A stretch of 64,000 nucleotides of DNA from Begonia masoniana (Eukaryota; Streptophyta; Magnoliopsida; Cucurbitales; Begoniaceae): assembly GCA_022432975.1 (NCBI GenBank), contig CM039515.1:14882583-14946582 (forward strand), read 5' to 3'. The position numbers were made by a program, and so were the translations under genes. The notes beneath the pieces are model-generated. The model was given only the letters and a program-made list of their open reading frames with translations. It was not told the DNA's origin and ran no database searches. Of the stretch, positions 11,082-23,484 are shown piece after piece (the stretch's first letter is position 1; each line of letters begins with the position of its first letter).

Positions 11082-13062
11082 CTATTTAAAGAAATCTAAA
11101 AAATGCTGCCAAAAAGCATGGATAATCCAAGAAGGCACTTCAAGACTTGGAAGGAAATAAGCATCCACGAGAGCTTGAAGGGATGCAAGATCAAGAGGGA
11201 GTGGTGCCTGATAAACCACCAAGTCTATACAGGGAGCAGACTCTAGCAAAGGAGCAGCAGATGGAGAGGGGCCTTGATCTACCACCAAATCCAGACAAGA
11301 TGGAGGCTCAACAGATGGACCAGCAGAAGATGCATCCATGGGACTGGCTGGTTCTGGTGAAGGCTCGGGAATAAGAGGAGCAACAAGAGTAGAGAATTTC
11401 AGTTCAGCCTCTTGAAGATCCAAAGGCAGTAGCCGAGCAACTTCAACACCCTCAGGTCTGATGATTGGAGGGCAGAGATCTTTAGAACACTCCTCAGGAT
11501 AAGAAGGAGGGCTAGGCGGGTCAGGTCTAAAAGCGTCGAACTGAGACTTGAGAGACCGTAAATCCAGTGATAAAATCTCCCTGTGTCTATCCATTTTTGA
11601 AGAGAGCTCAGCTTTAACGACATCCAGATCCTTGCTCATGTCCAATTTAGTCTGTTGGAGCTTGTCATCAACAGACATAGCAATCTGGTTCTTAAGAGAG
11701 CTGAAGGCTGATCCTAGGCTCTCTATGCAGGACTGTAAGTGGTTAAACTGATCCTCACTTATAGAAAATCTCTGCTGGTAGGTTTGGGGAGTTGCAGGAT
11801 CAGGAGCAATGTGAGCAGGAGAATCAAGGTGGACTGGAGTAGGAGTTTGGATTGAAGGAGCAGATTGAATGACTGGAGAGATAGGATCTGGAGCTGGCAG
11901 AGAGGGCAATAAAAGTGTTGGTGGAGGAGAAGAAGGACACTCTAGAAGTGGAGGAAGTAGAGAAGATGGAATTGATGTTGGCTCAAAGGTAGGAGCCTGA
12001 GAGGATGGGGCAGAAAGTCTTGGAACAGGAGGAGGAAGTCGGGAGCGAGAAACCAGAGAATGAGAAGGAGAATTATCAAAGGCTGGGATTTCAGAATCAC
12101 CCCCTCCTTCTTGAAAAGATTCCTCGGTTAGGATAAGTTTTCTCTTCCCCTGTTTGGCTGCTGCGGCCTTAGTAGCCTTTCTCTTAGATTCATCCATAAC
12201 AAAGTCCCCTTTCCTTGTTTTCTTAATCCCCATTCTTTTTAAAGTAGAGCTAGAGTAATAGCTGGTCGGTTTAAGACAGGAAGGATCCTCTTCCTCAGGG
12301 AAACTCTACTTCAAACTTCTGAAAGATCTTCATGAGAAGTGGCACTGGAGGCGACACACTGAATCATCCGTCTTAAAACAATGTAACCTATATCGAAGGG
12401 GGTCTTTTGGTAGATGGCAAAGAGAACAAACAATTTCATGCTACTAACGTCATCATAGTGACCACCCTTAGGAATAACATTATATCCAATCATTTGATGA
12501 AATAGTCGAGCTCGTACAGGTTAAGTGTTTGCTCTTAAGAGAGTTGGGGATATTGTCCGGATCTAGGGCAATTTCTTTCAAAAATTGATAGTCCGCAAGA
12601 GTACCAAGAAATGGAGGCTCTTGTCCTGTCAAATAAAGTTTAGTATGATTATCTAAATGAGGACTCCCCAGAAGCTCATTTATGGATTGGGAGGTTAAAA
12701 CTATACTGTTTTCCATACACATAGCTCGAAATAGTAGATTGATCAGAAGGATAGCTAAGATTGGCATAGAACATCTTAACTAGCAGTGGGGTAAAAGAAT
12801 GATTCAACATCAAACAACCCAATCAATCCAATATCCGTCAGGGGTTCAACTAAATTTAAACCAACTAAATCATCAAGAGTAATACCCCTATTAGGAATAA
12901 GCTTTTTATACTTGAAATCTTCATGATACCTAGCCTCAGCAGCTTGAGTGAAGAAGAAGAGAGATGGCCATGTTATTGCACGAGGAAGCTCTCATGGCTG
13001 ACGAGCTGAAACCTTGGCCTTTTTCGTAGCAGGTTCCCGAACTACGCGAGATGAAGATGCCA
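11082..13062 (-). pseudogene. env-like ORF of Sirevirus element E
   Basis: An ATG at 13062 (minus) opens a frame that runs through a conserved region of plant Sirevirus third ORFs, with frameshifts near 12780, 12690 and 12490. It then enters a clean 383-codon ORF (12233-11082). That part begins with a Lys/Arg-rich basic stretch, followed by a long Pro/Ser-rich region and a predicted coiled-coil segment around residues 160-240. It lies immediately after RNase H, as in other Sireviruses. The role of these proteins is not established; no signal peptide or clear transmembrane segment is obvious here. The gene is broken. Confidence 0.7.
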
Positions 13063-13391
13063 TGATCGAAGAAAAACTAGCTTTCTAGAAGTGAAAACCC
13101 GAAGGGAAGGAAGAGCGCGAAAGATGAAGCGTTTTTGAAAGGAAACAAAGTTTAAAAGAATTAGGGCATCGCCCGACTGGAAGAAGACAAAACGTCGTGA
13201 TCGGATATCACCCGATGGAGTATACGTGTCAGCAGATTAAAAAATATATCTTCCGGTACATAGACATCTTTCGGTATGCAGAAGATACATATCTTCCGGT
13301 GAATAGTAAATGAGTGGGCGATAAATACCAAAGACAGAATAAAAGATAGAACATTAACTTTTCTCACACCTAATGAGGCCTAATCTTATTC

Positions 13392-16300
13392 TTATATTAC
13401 AAAATTTTTCTCATCCAAAGGCTTGGTAAAAATGTCAGCTAATTGGTCTACAAAATTGACAAATTCTAAGGAAATATCACCTCTTAGAACATGCTCTCTT
13501 ATGAAGTGATATCTGACATTGATATGCTTGGTTCTAGAATGTTGAATGAGATTTTTAGAAATGTTGATAGCACTGGTGTTATCACACCGAATAGGGATCC
13601 TATCATAAAACAGATTATAATCTTCCAAAGTCTGTTTCATCCATAACATTTGTGCACAACAACTGCCTGCAACAATATATTCACTCTCAACAGTTGACAA
13701 TGCAACAGAATTCTGTTTCTTAGAATACCAGGAGACAAGAGATTCACCAAGGAACTGACATGTTCCACTGGTGCTTGTCCTATCAACTAGACTACCAGCA
13801 TAGTCAGAATCTGAGTATCCAATCAGATCAAAAGAAGTGCCTTTAGGATACCATAATCCAAGATCACAAGTTCCACTCAAATATTTAAATATTCTCTTGA
13901 CTGCATTTAAGTGGGATTCTTTAGGAGAAGCTTGGAACCTAGCACATAAACAGACGCTAAAGAGTATATCTGGCCTACTAGCAGTCAGATATAGTAATGA
14001 TCCAATCATACCACGATATTTTTTAATATCAACACTTTTTCCTTTTTCATCTTTATCCAATTTAGTTGTGGTACTCATAGGAGTCTTGGAAGACTTAGAC
14101 GATTCTAATCCAAATTTCTTTAGAAGGTCTTTGATGTATTTTTCTTGGAAGAAGAAAATACCATCGGATGTTTGGCTAATTTGGAATCCTAAGAAGAACT
14201 TAAGCTCTCCCATCATACTCATTTCAAACTCACTTTGCATGTCGGAAGCAAATCCATCACAAAGTGACAACATTTGTGGACCCGAATATGATATCATCTA
14301 CATAAATTTGAACAAGAAGAATGTCATTGCCTTTTTGCAAGGAAAAAAGGGTTGAATCGGTATTACTCTTTTTGAATTTCCTTTCTTTAAGGAAATTCTT
14401 CAACCTATCATACCACGCTCTAGGAGCCTGCTTAAGTCCATAGAGAGCCTTCCTTAGTTTGTAAACATGATCAGGTTTCTCAAAGTCCTCAAATCCTAAG
14501 GGCTGCTCTACATAAACTTCTTCCATGATATATCCATTTAAAAAGGCACTCTTTACATCCATTTGAAAGAGTGTGAAGTTTTTGTAGCAGGCATAGGCTA
14601 AGAGCATTCTAATGGATTCTAGTCTAGCTACAGGTGCAAAGGTTTCCTCAAAGTCAATTCCTTCTTCTTGATTGTAACATTTGGCAACTAGCCTAGCTTT
14701 GTTTCTTACTACAATCCCATTTTCATCCATTTTATTCTTATAAACCCATTTAGTTCCAATAATAGGATGTGCAACAGGTTTTGGAACAAGTTCCTAAACA
14801 TTGTTCCTTTCGAATTGGTTTAGCTCATCTTGCATTACAACTATCCAATTTTCATCCAATTCAGCTTCCTCAAACTTCTTAGGCTCTATCTGAGAAATAA
14901 ATGCCACATTGGCATAGAGATTCCTAAGAGAGGATCTAGTCTTAACTCCTAATGTAGGATCACCTAAGACTTCATCTAATGGATGGTTTCTGATGTACTT
15001 CCAATCTCTAGGAACAGCTGTGGATTCATCTTTTACAGGAACGATCTCTAGAGAAGTAGAAGAGGGTTCTAAAGATTTTTCTACTTGAAAGGGATCTGTA
15101 GACTTGTCTAAAGAGAGGGAATCCAGTTGGATATCCAAAGTATCACCCTCATCCACATTGATTGTGGGTTGAGGGCAAAGTTGACATGAACTGATTCCTC
15201 CACAACTAGAGTTCTCTTATTGAATACCCTATATGCTTTACCGGTAAAGGAATAACCAAGAAAAATTCCAAGATCACATTTGGAATCGAATTTTCCTAAG
15301 TTATCCTTAGTGTTGAGAATAAAGTATTTACTACCAAAGGCTCTAAAATACTTAACAGAAAGAGTTTTTCCACTTCAGAGCTCATATGGAGTTTTCTCAA
15401 GAATAGTTCTTATTGACACCTGATTGAGCACATAGCAAGCTGTTGAAACAGCTTCAGCCCAGAAGTGCTTGGGAAGGGAATTCTCATTTAGCATGGTTCG
15501 GGCTAGTTCTTGAAGAGACCTATTTTTCCTCTCAACAATACCATTTTGCTGAAGGGTTCTAGGAGAGGAGAAATTGTGCTCAATTCCATATTTGAGACAC
15601 ATGAGTTCAAATTTCTCATTTTTAAATTCTCCACCATGATCATTACGAATAGCAACAATGGTGAGTTCCTTTTCATATTGAACTCTTTTCCTAAAGCTAG
15701 AGAAAATATCAAAGGTCTCATCCTTTGACTTCAGAAAATAAACCCAAGAAAATCTGGAGAAATTGTCAACAATGACAAATGCATAGAATTTGCCTCCTAA
15801 GCTGGCTATATTAGAAGGATCGAAGAGGTCCATGTGAAGGAGTTGGAGAGGCTTAGAAGTAGAAATTACATTCTTTGATGCAAAGGAACTTTTGATCTGC
15901 TTACCCATTTGACAGGCTTCACAGACCTTATCCTTCTCAAAGGATATTTTAGGGATCCCTCTAACTAAATTCTCCTTAGTAATCTTAGCTAAGGTATTCA
16001 TCCCTACGTGTCCTAATCTCCTATGCCAAATCCAACTATCATTGGAAGAGTTAACAGCAAAGAATTTCTCATCAACATGCTCAATATCATTCATATTAAT
16101 AATATAGACATTTTCCTTTCTATAGCCTTTAAACAGAACATTGTTATTAGAAATATCTTTGATCACACAAGCATTTGATTTGAAAGTTACTTTATAGCCT
16201 TTGTCACACAGCTGACTTATGCTTAGCAGGTTATGTTTTAATCCTTCTACTAATAAAACATTTTTAATGATTGGTTTAGAAGGATTACTTATATTGCCGA

Positions 16301-16463
16301 TGCCAACAATTCTGCCCTTTTGGTTTCCACCAAAAGTAACACTTCATTTCTTCTTGTTGACAACTGCAAACTTGGTTGAGTCTCCTGTCATATGCCTCGA
16401 GCATCCACTGTCGAGGTACCATTGATTCCTTTCAGGAGAACAGTCAACCTGCAAAACAGAAGA
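13392..16463 (-). pseudogene. pol of Sirevirus element E
   Basis: Order on the minus strand: protease with site WYLDSGCSRHMTGD (about 16415-16370); integrase with HHCC zinc finger (WHRRLGH...CEACQMGK, about 16055-15890) and DDE residues in LLHMDLFD, RNDHGGEF and QQNGIVERKNR; reverse transcriptase (14730-14257) with [12 protein letters not shown] and active site YVDDIIFGS; RNase H (14297-13392) with GYSDSDYAG and the terminal SRTKHINVRYHFIREHV block. Breaks include stops near 16343, 15377 and 14797, and frameshifts near 15170 and 14290. Key catalytic residues survive, so inactivation is fairly recent. Confidence 0.9.
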
Positions 16464-18036
16464 TCAAGTTGTCTTCTTTGGTACCCAAACCTTTTGGGTC
16501 CTAGTGTTAGGTCTGGTTCCTTTAGGAACCCATTGTAATTTACTACCAAATTTACTTTTTCCTGTTTTAAAAGGACATACATAGGATTTATGACCTATCT
16601 CATTGTAAGCATGACAAACAGTAGATTTAACAAAGAAAGACTTATATACTCTCTTTTTACTACTCCCATTATATCCGATGCCTGCTTTATCAAAAGTCAT
16701 TCTTTGATCATTAATCAGCATGTTCAGTTGATTACTACTATAAGTGTATTTCTGAACAAAATTATTTAAAGTTTCATTTTTCTTTTTCAGTTCAGTGATC
16801 TCCTTTTCATGCAAGTCTACTTCTTTAGCATGCTTTTCTATTAAACCTGCATTTTCTCTTTTCAACAAGTTATATTTATTTTTAAGCATACCAAATTGCT
16901 TAACCAAGTCATTAAATGCATCAATTAGCTCACCATCATCATTATCACTCTCACTATCACTCAAGATACTGGAAGAAAAAGAACTAACCTTATCTTCGTG
17001 TGCCATGAAGCACAGATTTGCCACTTCCTCATCTTCTGAAGAAGAGGTGTCACCTTAACTGTCATCCCAAGTAGCCTTCTTCTTAAACTTCTTGGGATTT
17101 TTCTTAGCCTGTGGACAATCTGCCTTCATGTGACCAGGCTTGCCGCACTCAAAACAGGTAATCTCCTTGTCTTTAGGGAGTTTTTCATTCCTTGGAAAAC
17201 TTCTCCCTTACAGCTTCTTCCTACGGAGAAACTTGCTAAATCTCCTAGTGATGAGAGCAATGTCCTCATCATCATCTTCTTCTTCTTCCTCAGAGGCTTC
17301 ATTTTTGCTTGAAGAGGCTTTCAGAGCAATATCCTTCTTCTTTGAGACCTCTTTCTCCTTGAGATCCTCTTTTTTCATTTGCCCTCATTATGATCTCATG
17401 CATCATGAGAGATCCAATGAGCTCCTCAAGCTTTAGAACTTTGAGATCCTTTGCTTCCTGAATTGCAGTCACCTTCGGCTGCCAACTTCTTGGAAGACAT
17501 CTAAGTATCTTCCTGACCTGTTCTTCACAAGAATATGATTTACCAAGAACTTTTAAGCCATTGGTAATGTTAGTAAATCTTGTAAACATAGAAGATACAG
17601 ATTCATCTTTCGGCATAGAAAATAACTCATACTCATGTACAAGCATATTCAATTTACTCTCTTTCACCTGATTTGTTCCCTCGTGAGTAACCTCTAATAA
17701 GTGCCAAATTTCTTGGGCACTTTCCCACCCTTGTACTCTATTAAATTCATCTCTATTTAGAGCACAATACAGAGTGCTTATTGCCTTGGCATTTATGCTT
17801 AGATTTCTCTTATCGGACTCAGTTAAATCAGTAGAATTCTTAGGAACACTTTTGCCATCTACAGTTTTCATGGCTTTAAATGAACCATATTCTATAATGT
17901 TCCATAACTCATAGTCCATGGCTTGAATGAATATTCTCATTCTTGCATTCCAGTAAACATAATCACTGCCATCGAATAGGGGTGGCCTGGAGATGGACTG
18001 TTCCTCAATGTGTGAGGAGTTTGAGTTGAATGCCAT
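16464..18036 (-). pseudogene. gag of Sirevirus element E
   Basis: Starts at 18036 with MAFNSNSSHIEEQSISRPP and a copia Gag (UBN2-type) domain in a clean 245-codon ORF to 17299. A frameshift and stops follow. A good zinc knuckle CFECGKPGHMKADC lies near 17150, then a Ser/Asp/Glu-rich stretch, a coiled coil (about 16900-16740) and a second knuckle CHAYNEIGHKSYVC whose second Cys is changed to Tyr. The double-knuckle, coiled-coil layout is usual for Sirevirus Gag. It is preceded by the PBS and the 5' LTR. Confidence 0.85.
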
Positions 18037-18071
18037 TTGTAATATAAATACAGCTTAGACAATGATTAACC

Positions 18072-18085
18072 TCGCTCTGATACCA
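18072..18085 (-). other. primer binding site of element E
   Basis: The minus strand reads TGGTATCAGAGCGAGG just inside the LTR edge at 18088, matching the initiator Met tRNA 3' end core TGGTATCAGAGC. It sets the element's direction as minus. Confidence 0.85.
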
Positions 18086-18087
18086 AT

Positions 18088-19344
18088 TGTAGGATCGAGA
18101 TTGTCTAAGAGGGGGGTGAATTAGACCTTTTTAATTTCTTAATTAAATAGCAAACAAACAAACCATAAAAGTAAAGGCAAGAGAGAGAGAGAAAGAAAAA
18201 ATCAACACACGAGTTTTTACGTGGTTCGGCCAAAACCTGCCTACATCCACGCTTCAAGGTTTCCCCCTTGAAGATCCTTAACCTTCTCCTCACGAGAATA
18301 CAAGATCAAAATTTCGGGCTTCGTTCTACTGCCTTTTACAATGCCGGATTGTTCTTCACGGGTGACAATCCACTGCATATACAGATTTTTCAGTTTGTAA
18401 AAACAAGCACAATCTAAACTCCCTCAAAGATTAAATCTCAAGTTTAGGATTCGAGAGGAGTAGATGAAATTACAGAGTATGATAAAAATTCGCAGGTTAG
18501 GGCTCAAGAATAATATTTGCAAAAAGTACTCTCTTCGTTCTCTAACCTTGGCTTAAATACTCTGTCGGCTTTTCTTCCTTGAACTTCAATGCTCCTTATC
18601 CGAATATGGCAATTTTGTTGCTGTTGGAGCAGCAACCGTACATTTACAGATAGCCGTTGCATTCTGAAGTTGCAAGTCGCCCGACGCCATTAATGCACTG
18701 GACTTTAAGTTCTGGGCGAGGTCTCTGATACTTCGCGGTTTATTTGAATTTGGCTGAAGACTCTGTTCATCGAAAGATGTCTTTAAAATCTTGAATCGCT
18801 ATCGGTGGATGCAGCTTTATAAGCTTGAACCGCTATCGGTGGATATAAACTTCTTTTTTTGTCGTCTAGCAATCGATGGATGTGATTCTTTTAAACTACA
18901 CTATTTTTGTCGTTTTGCTAGCGGTGGATGCATTCCTTTGAATTCCAGCGGTGGATATGTTCATTCAAGTCTTCCGCCTTTGTCTTTTATCGAGCGGTGG
19001 ATATGTTCTTTAAATTCCAGCGGTGGATATCTTCATTCAAGTTTTCCGCCTTTGTCTTCTACCGAGCGGTGGACATCTTCTTTTCTCCTTGACCGGTGGA
19101 TGTCTTTACTACTACTTCATCGGTGGATATGCTACATTTACCGCCCTGTTTTACTAACACACCTAGAACACTTAACCAAATTCATTAAACAACTAAAATA
19201 CCCTTTCCAAGGGCATTTCCAGTAGATTAAACTCAAATGTATAATTCATTATTCTCATTTAATAAACATAATTAAATTATATTTATGAACATGCAAATAC
19301 ATCATCAAAAATATTATTAGATTTAAACTCTATTTAAGTCAACA
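18088..19344 (-). mobile_element. 5' LTR of element E
   Basis: 1257 bp, TG...CA, near-identical to 9442-10743 except for scattered substitutions and one missing 45-bp repeat unit in the GCGGTGGATAT/TCTTCCGCC array (about 18790-19130). Confidence 0.9.
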
Positions 19345-19349
19345 AAAGT

Positions 19350-19874
19350 ACCAGAATGAAAAAGCTATGACCGATCACTTGAATACATTTCGGGGAATTA
19401 TCAATCAGTTAACTGAAATGAAAATCAAGTTTGATGAAGAGGTTCAGGGATTGATGCTTCTTCGGTCTTTACCGTACTCGTGGGAGACATTCAGAATGTC
19501 CGTATCTAACTCCGCTCCATATGGTATTTTGGCTATGGATGTAGTCAAGAGTAGTGTTCTAAACAAGGAGATGAGAAGAAAGTCGACGGGTTCTTTTTCA
19601 CAGTCTGACGTTCTAGTCACCGAAAACAGAGGAAAAAGTCAAAACAAAGGTCGAGGCAATAAAAATCGAAGTCAAAGAAAGTCGGGAAAATACGCAAATT
19701 TTGAATGTCATCATTGTGGCAAAAAATGGACACATCAAGAAATTTTGTCAAAAGTTTCTATGAGAGAATCTGAATGTCAAGGGAAAGGAAAAGAAGACCG
19801 AACAGGGTGACACAGGCGAGAACGTAGCCGTGACCACCGAGAAGTTTCTTATTGTGTACGACAGAGATGTCGTA
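19350..19874 (+). pseudogene. gag of element D, 3' part
   Basis: Continues the copia Gag from 9441: YQNEKAMTDHLNTFRGIINQ, then LLRSLPYSWETFR, and a basic region. The zinc knuckle begins CHHCGKK, but the A run at 19721-19726 carries one base too many, which throws the rest of the knuckle (GH and last Cys) out of frame. Cassandra 1 then interrupts the gene at 19875. Confidence 0.8.
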
Positions 19875-20737
19875 TATAACGACTCATTTTCCCAATAAGA
19901 TATTGTCTGTTCTGAGGATTGGGCTGTAGCCCAATATCCTCCCCTCACGGATTTGTATTGCAAGAACTTCCCAGTTGGTCACCCAACATAGTACTACTCT
20001 CACCGGAGCACTTTTAACTTCAGAGTTTTTAGGGGATCTGTTGTCAATTGTGCTCCAAAATGCATCTTACTATCTTGGGAGGGTTTCCTTACATATGTTT
20101 CATCTCCATATACCTTCCTAAGCAATGTGGGATTGTGACGACCCCCTTTTTACGACCCAGAATTTGACTATACTCGAGTCTGGGATTTGCCTACACTCGG
20201 CTTAGGTCTCGAGGTTTTTCCCGCAGTTGTATTCATACGTACACATTCGGGTCATCACAATCACCCATTCCCCCTCGGGGGCCTAACGTTCTCATTGGCC
20301 ACATTTTCAGTTTGGTACAGGCTCTGATACCATTTATAACGACACATTTTCCTAGTAAGATATTGTCCGCTCTGGGGATTGGGTCGTAGCCTAATATCCC
20401 CTATCATGGATTTGTATGGCGAGGACTTCTCAGTCGGTCACCTAACATGGTACTGCTCTTAGTGGAGCACTTTTAACTTCAGAATTCTTATGAGATCCGT
20501 TGCCAATTGTGCTTCAAAACCCGTCTTACTATCTTGGGAGGGTTTCCTTACATATGTTTCATTTCTAGATACCTCCCCAAGTGATGTGGGATTATGACTA
20601 CCTTTTTTTTACGACCCGAAATTTGCCTATACTCGAGTTCGAGATTTACCTACACTTGGTTTAAGTCCCGAGGTTTGCTCTGCAACTCGAGGTTTGCCCC
20701 GCAGTCGTGCTCATACGTACATATTCAGGTCATCACA
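19875..20737 (-). mobile_element. Cassandra-type TRIM 1 with 5S rRNA-like LTRs
   Basis: Two direct repeats (19875-20259 and 20335-20737) flank an interior of about 75 bp that has a PBS (TGGTATCAGAGCC, minus, 20320-20332) and a purine tract next to the left LTR. Flanks TCGTA (19870-19874) and TCGTC (20738-20742) form a 4/5 TSD. On the minus strand each LTR contains a 5S rRNA-like internal promoter (GAAGTTAAAAGTGCTCC... then GTGACC and GGGAAGTTCT or GAGAAGTCCT). A short non-coding LTR element with 5S-derived LTRs is the definition of Cassandra. These are not functional 5S genes. Confidence 0.9.
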
Positions 20738-22646
20738 TCGTCAATCTCACTTGCCATTATACAAGTTGGGTGATTGATAGTGACGCTTCGATACATGCTA
20801 CTTTGCGGAGGGATTTCTTCACGACTTACACTTCTGGTGACTTTGGAAGTGTAAGGATGAGAAATGATGGCGTTGCAAAAGCCATTGGTATAGGAGACAT
20901 GTTTTTGGAGACCGACATCGGCAACACCTTGGTTTTAAGAGGTGTGAAGCACATCCCCGACATCCGCATGAATCTGATCTCGACTATCAAGCTCGACGAC
21001 GAAGGGTTTTGCAACACTTTTCGGGATGGAAAATGGAAGCTCTCCAAAGACTCTTTGATTGTGGTAAGGGGAGAAAAATGTTCTTAATTATATGTGATAC
21101 ACGCAAATATTGTGGATTCCACAGTTCATGCGGTGAGCGATGAAGGTGCTGTAGAACTTTGGCACAATCGTCTTAGCCATATGGGCGAAAAAAGATTGAT
21201 GATTCTAGCCAAGAAGAACCAACTATCAGGTATGAAAAATGGTTCTCTAAAGCGGTGTGTTCATTGTTTGGCGGGCAAGCAAACTCGAGTAGCTTTCAAG
21301 AGTGTTCCTCACTCGCGTAAACTGAGTATACTCGACATGGTGTACTCCAATGTGTGTGGTCCGATGAAGACAAGAACACTTGGTGGTGCTGTGTATTTTG
21401 TGACTTTTATCGACGATTACTCAAGGAAGATTTGGGTGTATGTGTTGAAGACAAAAAGATCAAGTGCTAGACGTCTTCAAGGAGTTTCATGCTCGTGTGG
21501 AAAGAGAAACATGTGTGAAGCTCAAGTGCATTCGGACAGATAATGGGGGTGAGTACTGATGTCTTTTTGATAAGTACTGCAGAGAGCAAGGGTATTCGGC
21601 ATGAAAAGACACCTCCGAAGACTCCTCAGTTGAACGGGTTAGCTGAGAGAAGGAACAGGACACTTGTTGAGATTATGAGATATTTGCTTTCGCAATCATA
21701 GTTGCCGAGGTCCTTTTATGGTGAAGCCTTGAATGTAGTGGTTCATGTTTTGAATCTCACGCCGAGTGACCGTTGGGTTTCAAAGTTCCGAACGAGATGT
21801 GGTTCAGAAAGGAAGCTTCTTATAGCCATCTGCGTACCTTTGGGTGCAAGGCTTTTGTTCACATTCCAAAAGACGAGCAGTTGAAGCTCGATGTGAAGAT
21901 GAGGCCTTTGTGTGTTTATCGGGTATGGTCTTGATGAGTTTGGCTACAGGTTGTACGATCCAGTGCAGAAGAAGCTTGTCAGAAGCTGAGATGCAGTGTT
22001 TTTGGAAGACCAGGGCATCAAAGACATCGATAAGTCAGAAATGACAGAGAGATACATTAATGATTTGATCGATTTGGATCCGTTTGACACACCTGTAGAG
22101 TATTCCGATCGAGGGGAAGCAGAATCAGAGCACGATACCAGTCCTTCCAATGGCGAATTCCCCACTTCTGATAATGTTAAACCGACTGAGCAAGTCGAAT
22201 AAGAGGTTCAAGAGTTGCTAGAAGAACCTCATTTTAGAAGATCCACTAGAGAGCGACGTCCTTCGACGAGATACACTTCAGATGAGTATGTGATGCTCAC
22301 AGATACTAGAGAGCCAGACACTTACCAAGAGGCCACTTCTATTAATGAGAAGAAATTGTGGTTGAAAGCCATGGAAGAGGAGATGCAGTCTCTTCACGAT
22401 AATCACACTTATGACTTGGTGAAGTTACCGCAATGCAAGAAAGCTCTCAAGAACGGATGGGTCTACAAGTTGAAGACCAAAAATGCAAGCTCACAGTTAA
22501 GGTACAAGGCTTGATTAGTTGTGAAGGGATACGATCATAAGATGGGAATCGATTTTGAAGAAATATTCTCACCGGTGTTGAAGATGTCCTCGATCCGAGT
22601 TGCTCTTGGTTTAGCACCGCGCTTGAACCTGGAGATCGAGCAACTT
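20738..22646 (+). pseudogene. protease, integrase and start of RT of element D
   Basis: The protease site reads WVIDSDASIHAT, where copia has DSGAS, so Gly is changed to Asp. Integrase (21094-21543) shows the zinc finger WHNRLSHMGEKR...CVHCLAGKQ and an Asp in LDMVYSNVCGP. The DNGGEY and NGLAERRNR blocks follow but in shifted frames with stops. A Ser/Glu-rich linker (21996-22202) and the RT start (LKAMEEEM, GWVYKLKTK, GIDFEEIFSPV) lead up to the insertion of Cassandra 2 at 22647. At least five stops or shifts are seen. Confidence 0.85.
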
Positions 22647-23484
22647 TGTAACGACCTCTTATCCCAGCAAGATATTGTCCGCTCTGGGGATTGGGCTGTA
22701 GCTCAATATCCTCCCCTCACGGCTTTGTTTGGTGAGAACTTCCCGGAAGGTCACCCAACCTGGAATTGCTCTCACCGAAGCACTTTTAACTTCGGAGTTC
22801 TTATGGGATCCGTTGCCAATTGTGCTCCAAAACGCGTCTTGCTATGTTGGGAAGGTCTCTCTACATATGTTTCATTTCCACATACTTCCCCAAGCGATGT
22901 GGGATTGTGACGACCCCCTTTTTACGACCTGTCACCTTCCGGTTCGCCCGCGCGGACGTACCGCCATCTGGGTTCCGGTTCGTGCAGCAATCGTAGCCAT
23001 ACTTACACATCTGGGTCATCACAATCACCCCCCTCGGGGGCCCAACGTCCTCGTTGGCCACATTTCCGGTTGGGTACAGGCTCTGATACCATAATTGTAA
23101 TACCCCTAATACTGTACCCCATTTATCCTTACTATATTTTTTTTATCCCAATAAATACTTTAATAAACTCTATGCAGAAACTTAGTCGTTAAAACAAAAC
23201 CCTTAATAACTTAAAGCAACTATTTAAAACTTAAAACACTTTAAAAACAATTAATTAAAACTCTTAAAACATTTATCAAATCGCACAGGGGCAAAACCGA
23301 AAAGCAGAAGAAAAATGAAGCAGCGACTAATCGCTGCAAACGCTGCATAATGCAGCGATCAGCAATTCCAGGTTGGGTGACCTTCCGAGAAGTTCTCACC
23401 AAACAAAGCCGTGAGGGGAGGATATTGAGCTACGGCCCAATCCCCAGAGCGGACAATATCTTGCTGGGATAAGAGGTCGTTACA
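22647..23484 (-). mobile_element. chimeric Cassandra TRIM 2 with mismatched LTRs
   Basis: Perfect 5-bp TSD AACTT (22642-22646, 23485-23489). The left part (22647-23023) is a normal Cassandra LTR with 5S-like promoter, followed by the Cassandra interior and PBS (minus, 23079-23091). The right 'LTR' (23096-23484) is different. Next to the PBS it carries about 265 bp that read on the minus strand as the end of another LTR (GGGGTATTACA, with clustered GCAGCGAT/ATCGCTGC). Beyond that are 124 bp (23361-23484) that are an inverted copy of 22647-22770 with about two differences. So the element ends are inverted repeats, unlike any standard LTR element. Confidence 0.8.

Larger units (their letters stand above)
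9442..19344 (-). mobile_element. complete Sirevirus-type Ty1/copia element E
   Basis: LTR ends TGTAGGATCGAG...GTCAACA occur at 9442-10743 and 18088-19344. Flanks are GAAGT (9437-9441) and AAAGT (19345-19349), a 4/5 TSD, and the copia gag of D reads through the junction once E is taken out. On the minus strand the order is 5' LTR, PBS, gag, protease, integrase, RT, RNase H, env-like ORF, several polypurine tracts, 3' LTR. The env-like gene after pol and the multiple purine tracts are hallmarks of the Sirevirus (Maximus/SIRE) lineage. Several stops and frameshifts make it non-autonomous today. Confidence 0.9.

Noticed and set aside
19900..20560. 5S rRNA genes
   Set aside because: Only the internal promoter part is 5S-like, it lies inside LTRs of a TRIM, and the full 120-nt 5S sequence is not present.
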